A stretch of 64,000 nucleotides of DNA, from positions 4,960,001 through 5,024,000 of the forward strand of contig NC_015957.1 of NCBI RefSeq assembly GCF_000147815.2, written 5' to 3'. Positions 25,774-35,906 of this stretch are shown here, one piece after another. The first letter of the stretch is position 1, and each line of letters starts with the position of its first letter. The notes under the pieces are model-generated. The model worked only from the letters and a program-made list of their open reading frames with translations, was not told the origin of the DNA and made no database searches. Both the position numbers and the translations under genes were made by a program. The DNA comes from Streptomyces violaceusniger Tu 4113. Lineage in GTDB: Bacteria; Actinomycetota; Actinomycetes; Streptomycetales; Streptomycetaceae.

Positions 25774-26766
25774 ATGATCACCCGAACCACGCTCGGCTCG
25801 CCCGGTCTCACCGTCAGCGCGATGGGCCTGGGGTGCATGGGGATGAGCGAGAGCTACGGCGCCGCCGACTGGGACGGCGGCCTGGCCACCATCAACCGGG
25901 CCCTGGAGCTGGGCATCACGTTCCTGGACACCGCCGACGCCTATGGCACCGGGCACAACGAGGTGCTGGTGGGCCGGGCCATCCACGGCCGCCGGGACCA
26001 GGTGCAGCTAGCCACCAAGTTCGGCATCGACCGCAGCGCCGGCGACCGGGCACGCCGCATCCGCGGTGCCCGGGACTACGTGCTGCGCGCCTGCGACGCC
26101 TCGCTGCTGCGGCTGGGCGTCGAGGTGATCGACCTGTACTACGCCCACCGCCCGCCCCAGGACGTGGAGATCGAGGAGACCGTCGGGGCGATGGCCGAGC
26201 TGGTCGAGGCGGGCAAGGTCCGCCATCTGGGCCTGTCCGAGGTCGACGGCGAGTTGCTGCGCCGGGCGCACGCGGTGCACCCGATCACCGCGGTGCAGAG
26301 CGAGTACTCGCTGTGGACCCGCGACGTCGAGGCGGTCACCCCGGTGATGGCCGAGCTGGGGGTCGGGTTGGTGCCGTACTCGCCGCTGGGGCGGGGGTTC
26401 CTGACCGGCAGCCTGGACCGCTCCACGCTGGGCGAGAAGGACTTCCGGCGCACCAACCCCCGCTTCGCCGGCGAGGCGGGCGAGGCCAACGAGAAGATCG
26501 CGCAGACCGTGCGCGAGGTGGCCGACCGGCTGGGTGCCACCCCGGCCCAGGTGGCGCTGGCCTGGGTGTACGCCCAGGCCGAGCGGCTCGGGGTGGCGGT
26601 GGCGACCATTCCGGGCACCCGCAGCCCGGCCCGGCTGGAGCAGAACGCGGCCGCGCTGGAGCTCACCCTGGACGCCGAGGCACTGGCCGCGCTGGACCCG
26701 CTGAGCGACCAGGTGATGGGCGAGCGCTACACCCCTGCGCACACCGCTGAGGTCGCTCGGGGTTAG
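25774..26766 (+). CDS. Aldo/keto reductase
   Basis: A 330-residue NADPH-dependent reductase of the AKR superfamily (YhdN/AKR13-like). GLGCMGMSESYGAADWDGG opens the barrel, the catalytic Asp and Tyr are in FLDTADAYGTGHNEVLVG, the Lys in QLATKFGID and the His in LYYAHRPPQDV. Later SPLGRGFLTG and IPGTRSPARLEQNAAA form the cofactor-phosphate region. It reduces aldehydes and ketones. The ATG at 25774 lies eight bases after a strong AGGAGGAG site. The MerR-type promoter ahead suggests induction by electrophiles or a metal/thiol stress. Confidence 0.93.
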   Translation: MITRTTLGSPGLTVSAMGLGCMGMSESYGAADWDGGLATINRALELGITFLDTADAYGTGHNEVLVGRAIHGRRDQVQLATKFGIDRSAGDRARRIRGARDYVLRACDASLLRLGVEVIDLYYAHRPPQDVEIEETVGAMAELVEAGKVRHLGLSEVDGELLRRAHAVHPITAVQSEYSLWTRDVEAVTPVMAELGVGLVPYSPLGRGFLTGSLDRSTLGEKDFRRTNPRFAGEAGEANEKIAQTVREVADRLGATPAQVALAWVYAQAERLGVAVATIPGTRSPARLEQNAAALELTLDAEALAALDPLSDQVMGERYTPAHTAEVARG

Positions 26767-27000
26767 CCGGTGGGCTCGACGCGCACGACGTCCAGCTCGA
26801 CGACGTCGTTGACGTCGCGCCCACCGGTGACCTCGCCGGTCACGACCAGCCGGGGTCGGGCCAGCGGTGCCCCGTCCTGCTCGACGGCCAGGATCGCCCC
26901 GGTTGCCGGAGCCCGGGGCGATCTCGCCGTAGGAGACCAGCGCCCGGTACCCGTCCGCGCCCACCGCGAGCACGCCGACGCTCAGCTGGGGTGTCGTCAA
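26766..27000 (-). pseudogene. C-terminal tail of a molybdopterin (sulfite-oxidase-type) oxidoreductase
   Basis: The pieces VGVLAVGADGYRALVSYGEI then, one frame off, LAVEQDGAPLARPRLVVTGE and GGRDVNDVVELDVVRVEPTG match the end of small molybdopterin-binding oxidoreductases. A single-base shift near 26905 and loss of the N-terminal domain leave a scar. Confidence 0.6.
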
Positions 27001-27004
27001 CCGA

Positions 27005-29423
27005 TCACCTGGCCGCTGAACGCGGCGCGATGCCGGGTATGCCGAGGTCGACCGGCGCGACCCTGGCGAGCCGACGGGTCTGGTCTCGCTTCTGGCACAG
27101 GAAGGACAGGGTGAGGTCGATCCCTTCGATCTCACCGAGCCACCCCTCTGCTTCGGCTCGGGCCCGGCGGGCCAGAAGGTCGACTTCAATCTCGTCGAGG
27201 CGGGACAGCATCTTCGGATTGATGTTGATCATGGGACATCTCAGACAGGCGTGCTCATGCTGGCAAGGTGTCGAGTAGGGGCGGGCGCATCCTCCCAGCT
27301 CGACTTTGCGCTGGTCGAAGTGCTCCTCGGAGCCGGGCCATTCGGATTCGGTGACCGGCCGGTACTCATCGGTTGGCCTGGCCTGGCGGCGCCGGTCGAG
27401 AAATCCCTGGTAGTGCCGGACGACGTCCTCGTTGAACACGGCGACGTATCCACGAGTCGTTTGAAGATTCAAATGTCCGAGTAGGGCTGCTCCGATGTGG
27501 ATCGGAAGCCCGCTGTTCACCAGCTCCGTGGCCAGGAGTCGGCGAAAATCGTGCGGGGTGAAGCTGGTCGCAAGGAAGCCAGGGTGTTGTTCGGCGAGCT
27601 CGACGCAGTGGCGCTTCAGCATGTTCACCACGGTGGTATCTGACATGACCTCGTGCTTGGTGCCGATCTTGCGTTGGAACAAGAACGGCATGGGTGCGCT
27701 GCTCTGCCGTTCCTTCGGGTCGTAACGAGGCAGCAGAGGGATGGTCTGGCCGCCGGTGGTGTGGCGGCGGACGATGGCCGCGACGACGGCGAACAGCTCG
27801 GCGGACATGGGGATGACGCGTTCCCGGTCGCTCTTCGAGGGAGCGACCACCAGCAAGGCGATGACCTCGCTGTTGGGCCGTTGATACTGCCCGGATGCTG
27901 AGATGGGTGAGTTCCAGGGCCTCCTCTATGCGCACGCCTGAATGCCGCAGGACCTCAACGATCGCCCACTCCCAGAAGGCGGCGTCCTCGGCATGCGTGA
28001 CATTGATGTGCTTGCCGCTCTCCAGATCGAGGACGCGGACGTTCGCCAGCCCTCCGAGCCGGACGCGGCGTTCATCCACCCTGCTCCACAGGCGCTGATA
28101 GGTGTGACCCTCCAGCGTGACGGTCTGCCCGCCGGCCATGTCCGCGGCCTGCGCGAGTAGGTCACGGAGGTGGCCGTACCGGTTCTCCAGGTGTTCCAGG
28201 AGAGTGTTCAACAGCGGTTGACGTTGCCTGGTGCGGTCGTCCATGCGTTCCTTGACGCGTCGTTTGCGGATCCCATAACCGCGGACCTCGGCGTCGGAGA
28301 TCGGACAGGGCGCCACCCAGATCGCCCACTGGTCGGGCTCCGCTGCTGCCCACGCCTGCAGATCGGCGTAGAAGGCGCGTACTGCCCGCAGGATGGGGTC
28401 GAAGTCGCGCTGCCCCTTGCCGTCCACGCGAATCGCGACCCGGTCCCGCCACCGCTGGTAGAGCTCGCCGTCGATGCGCAGGTCGGGCTGGCTGGGGGCG
28501 AGTTGCTCGATGGTAGCCCAGAAGTTGTTGGCCAGGTGGCGGGACAGGTTGTCCAGCGTCGAATAGTCCAGTTCGGGCTTGCGTCGTTCCAGGTAGGCGA
28601 CGAGCAGGTGCCGAACCCCGGTATTGCGGATCTTGTAGCGGTCGACCAGTTCTTTGACCGTCGACCGCCCGTTGAGCAGGGCCGCCTTCAGCGTCGCCGG
28701 CCCATGGGAGGGGAAGTGGTCCATCGTGTGGAGCACTTGCCAGGCCAGGTGGCCGGGGAACCGGCTGCCGGCTCCGCGTGCCCCCAGGACCAGTCCTTGA
28801 CGGCGCCACTCCCACGCGTAGTGCAGGAAAGCCTCGGGGGTCAGGTTGGCCAGGGCGATGCCCTGCGTGGTGAGGGCGACCGCGATGTCGAACAGCGCGG
28901 TCCCGTGGTGAATCGGGTTCACCGGCGTGGCCTGCGTCTCAGCCCAGAACTTCTCCAGCAGCGGGTCGTTCTGGGCGGCGAGGAAGCGCTGCCCGTAGTA
29001 GAGGAAGGTGTTCGACCGGAATGCCTCCAGTGAGGGCTGGATGATCCGCAGACACAGCAGGCAGGCAGCGCCGGTGCCGATCTGGCTTCTCTCTCTGGGA
29101 GCCGATCGCAGGACCGACACGGGGTTGCCGCCCAGGTTGAATCCGCTGGCCTCCCACCGCTCCTGCCAGGTCTCGCCCGGGACCTGGCTCAGGTGCTGCA
29201 GGAGGTCCCGGGCGCCGCGGCTCCGGTTCCATCGGTTGTCGGCCGACTTCGTCGGCCAGGTCGTGCGCACCGCCTGCGCGATCTCCTCGACGGAGGCGCG
29301 GGTCAGATCGCCTTGGGGACGCGGCGGGACCGTGGGGGCAGGGGCAGGTGCGGCGTTCACGCTGACGAAGCGGCTGACGCCCTTCTTGCTCGTCGGCTGG
29401 GTCAGGGTGCCGGGTTCAGCCAC
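27005..29423 (-). pseudogene. Large tyrosine recombinase (TnpB of Tn554 type), one frameshift
   Basis: About 805 residues if repaired. The N-terminal 500 residues are a long helical region (LLQHLSQVPGETWQERWEAS, LCLRIIQPSLEAFRSNTFLY). The catalytic domain follows with Arg in HSGVRIEEALELTHLSIR, HDFRRLLATELVNSG, LLGHLNLQTTRGYVAVF, and a Cys/His cluster CARPYSTPCQHEHACLRCP. One extra G near 27893 breaks the frame between LELTHLSIR and the continuation VVAPSKSDRERVIPMS. GTG 29423 overlaps the preceding recombinase stop by eight bases, so the two are coupled. Size, order and coupling resemble tnpA-tnpB of Tn554; no tnpC is visible. Confidence 0.78.
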
Positions 29424-30620
29424 CGAACACCGCCTTGATGTCCTCCGGGTCATACCCGGCGGCGAAGGTGCGCTGGGGACGGGGCTTGGTGTAGTGCTCC
29501 TGGAGCTTGTCGTGCAGGTCCTCCACGCGGGCCGTCAGGTAGCGGCCAGTAGTGTCTAGGTGGGCGTGCCGCAAGATGGTCTGCACCTCGGCGAGGGTGA
29601 GCCGCTCGTCTCCCGCCATCCTGACCGCCGCCGTATGGCGAGCGTCGTGCAAGGTCCAGTTCGTGCCGAGCTTGTCGTTGGCCCGCTGGAGAATGCGGCG
29701 TGTCGCCCAATACGTCAACGGGCGCGGATCCCCGCGGCGGGTGCGCCACACCGGTTGGCCTGGGTCGGGCAACCCGTCGGCGGCCAGGTAGCTGCCCAGG
29801 TAGCGGAAGGCGTTCGGGGAGGCGGGCACGGGCTGTCGGATCCGGGTGCCCTTGCTGATCACGTATATCAGCTGGCCCGACCAGTCGATGTCGTTCAGCC
29901 CAACGCCCAGCAGTTCGCTCGCCCTGGCCCCGGAGGAGACGTAGAACTCCAGGAGTGCGCGGTCACGGTCGCAGCCCATCCCGGCGAACAACTCATCCAC
30001 AGATGGTCGGGGATAGACCGTGGGGCCTGCACCGGCACCTTCTGCCGCAGCCGGCCCCGCCGGAGCACCGGCGTCGGCTCCAGCGGAGACCGGTGTGCAA
30101 GAGCCTGCCGACGCCCGTGCGAGGCCGGCACCGGATTGACCACCGGACCAACGCCGAACCTCGCATGAAAGGCATAGAACCCGCTGACCACGCTGAGGTT
30201 GTGGTTGATCGTGCTCGCCGCGTACCCCTCCCGGAGCGATGGCTTGCCGGTCTTCAGATTCACCGACCCCGCAGGCGGAGACGCGCTGTCCCGCTTACGG
30301 AGCCGCTGCGGGTTGCGCGCTTCCCGCAGCCAGCCAACGAGCGCCGCGACTTCGGTCTCCGTGGCCTTGTCCCAGGAGATCTGCAGGTAGTGGAGTAGCC
30401 GGTACCACCGCAACAGTCCGAACCCGTAACTCCGGCAGGTCAGCGGGCTGACGTCCCCCAGCATCAGATCTCGCAGGTAGGCACTGACCGGTTCGACCTC
30501 GCAACCGTCAGCATCCACTACAACGAACGGAAGGTCGGGCGTCGCCCCCGCGACCACAGCGCCGACCTCGGGAACCGAGCACTTCCCCTCCATCAGGGCA
30601 CGTCTCACGTCCTCCACCAC
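29416..30620 (-). pseudogene. Tyrosine recombinase (TnpA of Tn554 type), one frameshift
   Basis: About 401 residues when the frame is joined. The core-binding domain contains VSPLTCRSYGFGLLRWYRLL and ASTINHNLSVVSGFYAFHAR. The catalytic domain has FYVSSGARASELLGVGLNDI (Arg), WTLHDARHTAAVRMAGD, LRHAHLDTTGRYL (His, Tyr). A one-base deletion near 30000, where HLVDELFAG becomes HLWMSCSPG, separates them. It is upstream of and overlaps the larger recombinase, giving a two-recombinase operon. The N-terminal region is paralleled by the fragment at 30680-30855, so two related elements met here. Confidence 0.8.
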
Positions 30621-30679
30621 ACCACACTCCTGAAAAGACCCAGACGATCCGCCTGGGTCACGACTGGGACATGGTGCAG

Positions 30680-30855
30680 TTAACAGGTCGCCACCATCGC
30701 AGCAGGTCCATGCCGTACGAGCGCGGCGTCAACGGCGAACAGTCCGCCGACTTCAGGTCCGTGAAGTACACCGCCGCCGGCTCGACCGGTCTCCCAAACG
30801 GGTCCAGCAACTGGCAGGGCTCCCAGGGGTCATCGATCTTCAGTAACTGACCGAT
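30680..30855 (-). pseudogene. N-terminal scar of another tyrosine recombinase
   Basis: The frame reads LLDPFGRPVEPAAVYFTDLK then SADCSPLTPRSYGMDLLRWW, equivalent to VVDADGCEVEPVSAYLRDLM and VSPLTCRSYGFGLLRWYR in the adjacent recombinase. It is fused in frame to the end of the IS transposase remnant to its right. Confidence 0.75.
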
Positions 30856-30859
30856 CTCA

Positions 30860-31645
30860 GGCAGGACGAAGCTTTTGCTTCGATGAGGACGGTGTGTGTT
30901 GTAGCGCCGTTGGTAGGCGGCCAGGACTTGTCGGGCGTGTGCCTCGTTCGTGATGAGGATGTGGTCGAGGGCCTCGCGGCGGATGCTGCCGGTCACCCGT
31001 TCGCAGTGGGCGTTCATCCTCGGCGTTCGTGGCGCGCTCTTGATCACGTCTATGCCGTCGGCTTCGAAGACGGCGTCGAAGGACTGTCCGTACTTGCTGT
31101 CGCGGTCACGGAGCAGGAACCGCAGAGGCGCCGGGTGCCGTGTTCGAGGAAGCCCAGCGCATACAGTCTGCGTCTGGACACGGTGTCCAGATGGAAGAAG
31201 TCTGCCGCGATGATGTCGTTGGCCTGATTCGTGAGGAACTCGCGGGGGGTCGGAGCGGTGCGGCGTATGGCTGGATCGATGCTCGCAGCGTTCAGGATGT
31301 CCCATATCTGGATGCGGCGATCGGGTGCCGGAGACGAGCCAGCTCGCCCTGGATCCGCCTGTGACCCCACCCCACGTTTTCCCGGGCCAGGCGCAGTATC
31401 AGCTTCCTGAGCGCCGCCCTGGTCTGTGGTCGCCCGGTCCGGCCGCGCGCTGTAGTCTTATTTCGCCGCGATGAACCTGCGATGCCAGGTGAACAGTGTG
31501 GCGGGCGTGACCGGGAAGACCTCACGCCACCGGCAGCGGGGTATCAGGCCCGACAACGCAGCCAGCCAGAACCGGTCAACGGGCTCATACCGGACCCTGC
31601 CGTTCATCTGACGACGCAGCACCGCGTTCTGCGGACCTGTGCCGT
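30860..31645 (-). pseudogene. Integrase-core IS transposase, multiply broken
   Basis: Successive pieces are [37 protein letters not shown], a stop in place of tryptophan, [40 protein letters not shown], then directly LRFLLRDRDSKYGQSFDAVF, APRTPRMNAHCERVTGSIRR and NTHRPHRSKS. The order is that of the common Streptomyces rve-type transposase. At least two frame changes, a nonsense codon and an internal deletion after LEHGTRRL show it is dead. Its left end is fused to a recombinase fragment; its right end abuts the FMN protein's stop. Confidence 0.82.
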
Positions 31646-31651
31646 GCCGGG

Positions 31652-33235
31652 TCAGACGGTGAACTGGCCGGGGTGGGCGGCGGCCCAGTCCTCGGCCCAC
31701 GTCGCCGGGGGCTCGGTGAGCAGCTGCCCCGGAGCCAGCCACTCGTACAGCTCCGCGTGGGAGCGGACGGTGAAGGGGTCGACCCGCGTCCGCAGCATGT
31801 GCGGACGCAGCTCGGTGGGGTCATGGATGCCCATGGACGCCATGATCTGCATCGCCCCGTACACCGTGGCCCGCTGGAACCGCTCCACGCGCGCCGACTT
31901 GTCACCCACGTCCAGTGCGCGGGCCCGCCGAGGATCCTGCGTGGCCACCCCGACGGGGCAGGTGTTGGTGTGGCAGCGCTGGGCCTGGATGCACCCGGTG
32001 GCGAACATCATCGCCCGCGCCGCGTTGGTGTAATCCGCCCCCTGCACCATCCGCTTCACCATGTCGCTCCCGGTGGCCACCTTGCCGCTGGCGCCGACCC
32101 TGATCCGGTCCCGCAACCCCGTGCCGACCAGCGCGTTGTGCACCGTGATCAGGCCCTCGGACAGCGGCGTGCCAACATGGTCGGCGAACTCCAGCGGGGC
32201 CGCGCCGGTGCCCCCTTCGGCCCCGTCCACCACGATGAAGTCCGGAGTGACGCCCTCGCTCAGCATGGCCTTGCACACGGCCAGAAACTGCCGCCGCGAG
32301 GTGAGGCACAGCTTGAAGCCGGTGGGCTTGCCACCCGCCAGCTCCCGCATCCGGCCGATGAACCGCACCAGCTCGCGGGGTGTGGAGAACACCCGATGGT
32401 ACGGCGGCGACACCACCGTCTGCCCCTGCGGCACCTCGCGCACCCTCGCGATCTCCGCGTTGACCTTGCTGCCCGGAAGCACTCCGCCCATGCCCGGCTT
32501 CGCGCCCTGCGACAGCTTGAGGGAAACACACTTCACCTGGTCATGGGCCGCCTTCTCGGCGAACATGGCCGCATCGAAGTCACCGTCGTCCGTCCGGCAT
32601 CCGAAATACCCGGTTCCGATCTCCCAGATCAGATCGCCACCGTGGCGCAGATGGTATTCCGAAAGACCGCCCTCACCCGTGTCCTGCGCGAAACCGCCCA
32701 GGGCCGCACCACGGTTGAGCGCGAGGATCGCGTTGGCCGACAGAGATCCGAAGCTCATCGCCGAGATGTTCAACAGCGCCATGTCGTAAGGCTTGGCACA
32801 GTCCGGCCCGCCAATCCGGACCCTGGGCGGCTGGTCCGGCGTGGCCTTGGGCGCCAGCGAAGGGACCAGGAACTCGTACCCCGCCGCACCGACGTCCCGC
32901 TCCGTCCCGAACGGCTCCTCGGCGTCCACACCCTTCGCCCGTTCGTACACGATGCTGCGCACGTCACGGTCGTACGGGCGACCGTCGTAGTCGCGCTCGA
33001 TGAAGTACTGCTGCAGCTCCGGCCGTAGCGCCTCCAGCAGGAACCGCAGATGGCCCAGTAGCGGATAGTTGCGCAGGACGGAGTGCTCGCGCTGCACCAC
33101 ATCCCGGACCGCCACGGCCGTCATGGCCGCCGCCACCACGACCAGAAGCCACCACCACGGCGATACCCACCACGCGAGCGCCGCGCCGAGCGCCACCGTC
33201 AGGGCAGGACCAGTCAGCAATACGAGTCTCAGCAT
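31652..33235 (-). CDS. FMN-binding glutamate synthase family protein
   Basis: A 527-residue protein with two N-terminal membrane segments (LRLVLLTGPALTVALGAALA; PWWWLLVVVAAAMTAVAV) followed by the TIM-barrel FMN domain of glutamate synthase. Landmarks are NISAMSFGSLSANAILALNR, GEGGLSEYHLRHGGDLIWEI, VKCVSLKLSQGAKPGMGGVL, DGAEGGTGAAPLEF and the cysteine segment QRCHTNTCPVGVATQDP. Stand-alone membrane-tethered versions lack the glutaminase domain and have no settled substrate; a flavin-dependent amino-acid or lipid redox role is possible. It is intact and monocistronic. The IS remnant begins only a few bases after its stop. Confidence 0.88.
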   Translation of the reverse strand: MLRLVLLTGPALTVALGAALAWWVSPWWWLLVVVAAAMTAVAVRDVVQREHSVLRNYPLLGHLRFLLEALRPELQQYFIERDYDGRPYDRDVRSIVYERAKGVDAEEPFGTERDVGAAGYEFLVPSLAPKATPDQPPRVRIGGPDCAKPYDMALLNISAMSFGSLSANAILALNRGAALGGFAQDTGEGGLSEYHLRHGGDLIWEIGTGYFGCRTDDGDFDAAMFAEKAAHDQVKCVSLKLSQGAKPGMGGVLPGSKVNAEIARVREVPQGQTVVSPPYHRVFSTPRELVRFIGRMRELAGGKPTGFKLCLTSRRQFLAVCKAMLSEGVTPDFIVVDGAEGGTGAAPLEFADHVGTPLSEGLITVHNALVGTGLRDRIRVGASGKVATGSDMVKRMVQGADYTNAARAMMFATGCIQAQRCHTNTCPVGVATQDPRRARALDVGDKSARVERFQRATVYGAMQIMASMGIHDPTELRPHMLRTRVDPFTVRSHAELYEWLAPGQLLTEPPATWAEDWAAAHPGQFTV

Positions 33236-33646
33236 GTCGCACGGCTACCCCACTCGCACCAGTCGATGCGGTTACCTCCGCCGGGTCGAACCGGACCGTG
33301 TGCGAAGTGTGCGCACGGCCTGCCGGATGACCGCCACGGCGGACACTCCATGGGGACCTCGGCCGAGCCGGGACGGGGTGCCGGTCGGGCGCTTCCTCCG
33401 GGACAACCCGATGAGGCGCAGTCCCCGGTCCAGGCGGTGCAGGGCGGAAGTCATGGCAGATATCCCATCGTCAGAATGGCGAAAATGGCGGGACGCCCGA
33501 CTATCGGCTTCCCCTCAGCTGACGCGCTATGCGTGGTGGATACGTCGGCCCGCCACACCGCTGATTTTGCAGCGGGTGTGGAGGCGGCGTACCGGGGCAG
33601 TCGGCAGTGACGATCTTGATGTCACCACACGAGGGGACCGCCACCC
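33236..33646. other. Intergenic with a possible small fragment
   Basis: The stretch between two divergent genes. A plus frame ending at 33610 reads MAGRPTIGFPSADALCVVDT then SARHTADFAAGVEAAYRGSR, protein-like but unrecognised and without a clear start. It may be the tail of a lost gene. Confidence 0.3.
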
Positions 33647-34279
33647 ATGGCCACTTCCGGCCGTCGGCCGCGTATCGGGCGTCAGTACGCCTTCAGCCTG
33701 CGGAATCTCTCAGTCTGCTTCGGGCTGATCGCCATCGTTGTCTTCGGGGTGGGGGTCACCGTAAGAGCCGCCGGCGGCGCGACCGGCGCCCAACCTGCCG
33801 CCGCCGTGGCCGTGGGACTGCTCACTCTTTTGGCCGCCGTCGTGATGCGCCACCGCCGTACGGCCCCCGCTTCCCCCGAGGAGGATTCCCTCGGAGCAGC
33901 TGACTTCGAGGCGATGACGGCCAGTGAGTTCGAGCAGGCGGTGGCGGACCTGTGTGAACGGGACGGCTGCCGGGTCAGCCGGGTGGAGGGCGGCGCGGGC
34001 GACCTGGGCGCGGACGTCCTCGCCACCGCCCCCGACGGCCAGCGCATTGTCATCCAGTGCAAGCGATACGACTCGACTCACAGGGTCGGCTCGCAGGATG
34101 TTCAGCGCTTCGGCGGAACGTGCTTCGCCGTCCACGACGCCCAGATCGCTGCGGTGGTCACGACCAGCGAGTTCACCAAGCCCGCCGCCGAGTACGCCAC
34201 GCAGTGCGGAATCCTGTGCATCGACGGGCAGGAGCTCGCCACGTGGGCAAGCACGGGCCCGGCTCCGTGGACGGAGTAA
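33647..34279 (+). CDS. Membrane-anchored restriction endonuclease (Mrr_cat-like)
   Basis: A 210-residue protein. Two hydrophobic segments (about 20-40 and 50-67) are followed by a PD-(D/E)xK nuclease domain: EFEQAVADLCERDGCRVSRV, then GAGDLGADVLATAPDGQRIV (Asp123) and IQCKRYD, giving the QxK pair Gln137/Lys139, and later VTTSEFTKPAAEYATQ. Mrr-type domains cut modified or foreign DNA. With membrane anchors they are seen as possible uptake-surveillance nucleases, which is inference. No methyltransferase or partner gene is near. ATG 33647 is the start. Confidence 0.88.
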   Translation: MATSGRRPRIGRQYAFSLRNLSVCFGLIAIVVFGVGVTVRAAGGATGAQPAAAVAVGLLTLLAAVVMRHRRTAPASPEEDSLGAADFEAMTASEFEQAVADLCERDGCRVSRVEGGAGDLGADVLATAPDGQRIVIQCKRYDSTHRVGSQDVQRFGGTCFAVHDAQIAAVVTTSEFTKPAAEYATQCGILCIDGQELATWASTGPAPWTE

Positions 34280-34297
34280 CGCAACGGCGCCATCCCG

Positions 34298-34540
34298 TTA
34301 GCCTCTGTAGTCGATGTCGCCTCGCTCGCAGATCTGCCGGGCGATGTCCCGCAGCTTGATGTTGCGTTCCTGGGACACGCGCCGCAGTAGGGCAACGCGG
34401 CTCGCGGACTCGGGCCAGACCTCCTGCGGCTCGGCGAAGTCCTGGATCCGGTAGACCGGACGGCTGCGGAGCGCGGCGTCGAAGCACCGGCCCTCGGCGA
34501 GTCCGTACGCGTGGACTTCAGCAAGGTGGTAGGCCGAGGA
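34298..34540 (-). pseudogene. Hypothetical protein C-terminal fragment
   Basis: The last 70 codons before TAG 34298 read AEVHAYGLAEGRCFDAALRS, RPVYRIQDFAEPQEVWPESA and SRVALLRRVSQERNIKLRDI, normal acidic protein composition. Upstream the frame turns arginine-rich, so the N-terminus is lost or lies in another frame. I do not recognise the family. Confidence 0.4.
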
Positions 34541-34667
34541 CGCAGGGCAGTCGCAGTTGGCGTGGCGCCTGTGACGTCGAGTCGACCATGGGACGGCCGA
34601 CCCGTGTGGGTAAGCCCACTTCCGTGCGATCAGGCGACGGTGGCGGCGTCGGACACCATGCCGAGCG

Positions 34668-34734
34668 CGGCCCGGCGGCCCAGCTCCTCGAGGGTCGGGT
34701 TGCATCGTACGACTCTGATCGTCGCAGTGGCTCC
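34668..34734 (-). pseudogene. Acyl-CoA carboxylase epsilon subunit (AccE/PccE-like) N-terminal scar
   Basis: Minus-strand reading gives GATATIRVVRCNPTLEELGR, matching the IRVVRGNPTPEELAAL opening of epsilon subunits. It is directly downstream of a carboxyltransferase tail, the normal gene order. Only about 20 codons remain before the match is lost. Confidence 0.65.
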
Positions 34735-34850
34735 TCACAGGGGGATGTTGCCGTGCTTCTTGGGTGGCAGGGACGCGCGCTTGGTGCGTAGCTGGCGCAG
34801 GCCGCGTACGACGTGGTGGCTGGCGGTGTGCACAGCGCGTGCGGGCGCAC
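34735..34850 (-). pseudogene. Acyl-CoA carboxylase carboxyltransferase C-terminal tail
   Basis: The frame ends LRQLRTKRASLPPKKHGNIPL, the near-invariant (R/K)xxLPxKKHGNIPL ending of AccD/PccB-type carboxyltransferases. About 35 codons remain before unrelated sequence. An internal piece of a similar enzyme lies at 5570-5810, so two separate fragments are scattered through the window. Confidence 0.8.
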
Positions 34851-34894
34851 CCGGCAGTCCGGAGGGCGCCGCGCGGCCTGTCGGGTTTCTGGGC

Positions 34895-35515
34895 GGCGTG
34901 TGGATGCTCTGGCAGAACCCCGCCGGCACCGCACGGCGGCGGAACCCGAGGCCGTGTCCGAACTGATCAGCCAGTGCGCCGGGCTGCCGTTGGCGCTCGG
35001 CCTGGTGACCGCGCACGGCACCGTCCGCCCCGATTCGCCGCTCGCTCTGCTGGCCGAGGGCCTCCGCGAGGCGGCCGGCCGGCTGGACACCCTGGAGGCC
35101 GACGGCCTGGAGGGCGGACTGAGGGCCGCCTTCGCCTCCTCGTACCTGGCCTGTCCCCGGCGGCGGCCGGGACGCCGTCCCCCGACTCCCGGCCACTGAC
35201 ACTCGCCGGCCAGCCGGAGGCGCAGTCCTGGCTGGAGGCCCGGCACGCCGTGCTGCTGGCGACTCGGCGCCTGGCCGCCGAGGAGGGCCTGGGACGAAGT
35301 GGTCTGGCGGTCGCCTGGGTGCTGGACACCTGCCACCGCCGCAACGGCCACCTCCACAGCCGGCTCGCCGCCTGGCGTGAGGGCCTGGAAGCCACCCGGC
35401 GGCTCGGCGACCCGGGGGCGGAGACGCTCGCCCACCGCAATCTGGGCGTCGCCCGCATCCGCTCCGGCCGCCAGGGGAGGCGCTGGACCACCTCCACCAG
35501 GCCATGTCCTCAGCC
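34895..35515 (+). pseudogene. SARP/AfsR-type NB-ARC-TPR regulator remnant
   Basis: One frame reads AVSELISQCAGLPLALGLVT, DSPLALLAEGLREAAGRLDT and GGLRAAFASSY, the end of an NB-ARC ATPase domain. A frame shift and deletion near 35165 lead to TPR repeats: WLEARHAVLLATRRLAAEEG, HSRLAAWREGLEATRRLGD, LAHRNLGVARIRSG. Such proteins activate antibiotic clusters. The DNA-binding and P-loop parts are absent. Confidence 0.72.
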
Positions 35516-35901
35516 CCGACGAGTTCGAGGAAAAGCACGACGCCAACCAGGCAACGGCCGAACCGGTGAATGTGAAGCCACGTCAACCCGCCCTGACCAG
35601 CTCGTCAGCACCTTCCGCACAGCGGGGGAACCTCAGCCGTCCACGCATACCGGCGCGCTGCCTGAGCTGCACGGACGACTTCCGGCTCTCCGACATCTCA
35701 TGCGACGGCAACTCCGTGTACGCCCCATACCAGCGCGCCGGGGCGAGCAAGCGAACCCTGAGCAACACCAGGGGCTGTCACACCCACACCGACTTCAACC
35801 GCAGCTTCACCAACGGCCAGACCATCAAGTACCGCGTCTGCGTGAAGGTCGCCCTCGAACCCGACAACTGCAGCGCCTGGAAATGGGACACCACGGGCTG
35901 A
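35509..35901 (+). pseudogene. Hypothetical secreted-like protein, start uncertain
   Basis: An open frame of about 130 codons ends at TGA 35899-35901. It has six cysteines, CLSCTDDFRLSDISCDGNSV, NTRGCHTHTDFNRSFTNGQ and VCVKVALEPDNCSAWKWDTT, and looks like an extracytoplasmic carbohydrate- or wall-associated protein. No signal peptide or ribosome site is visible, because the sequence upstream belongs to the regulator remnant. It is probably the 3' part of a secreted protein gene. The family is not recognised. Confidence 0.45.
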
Positions 35902-35906
35902 CCACC

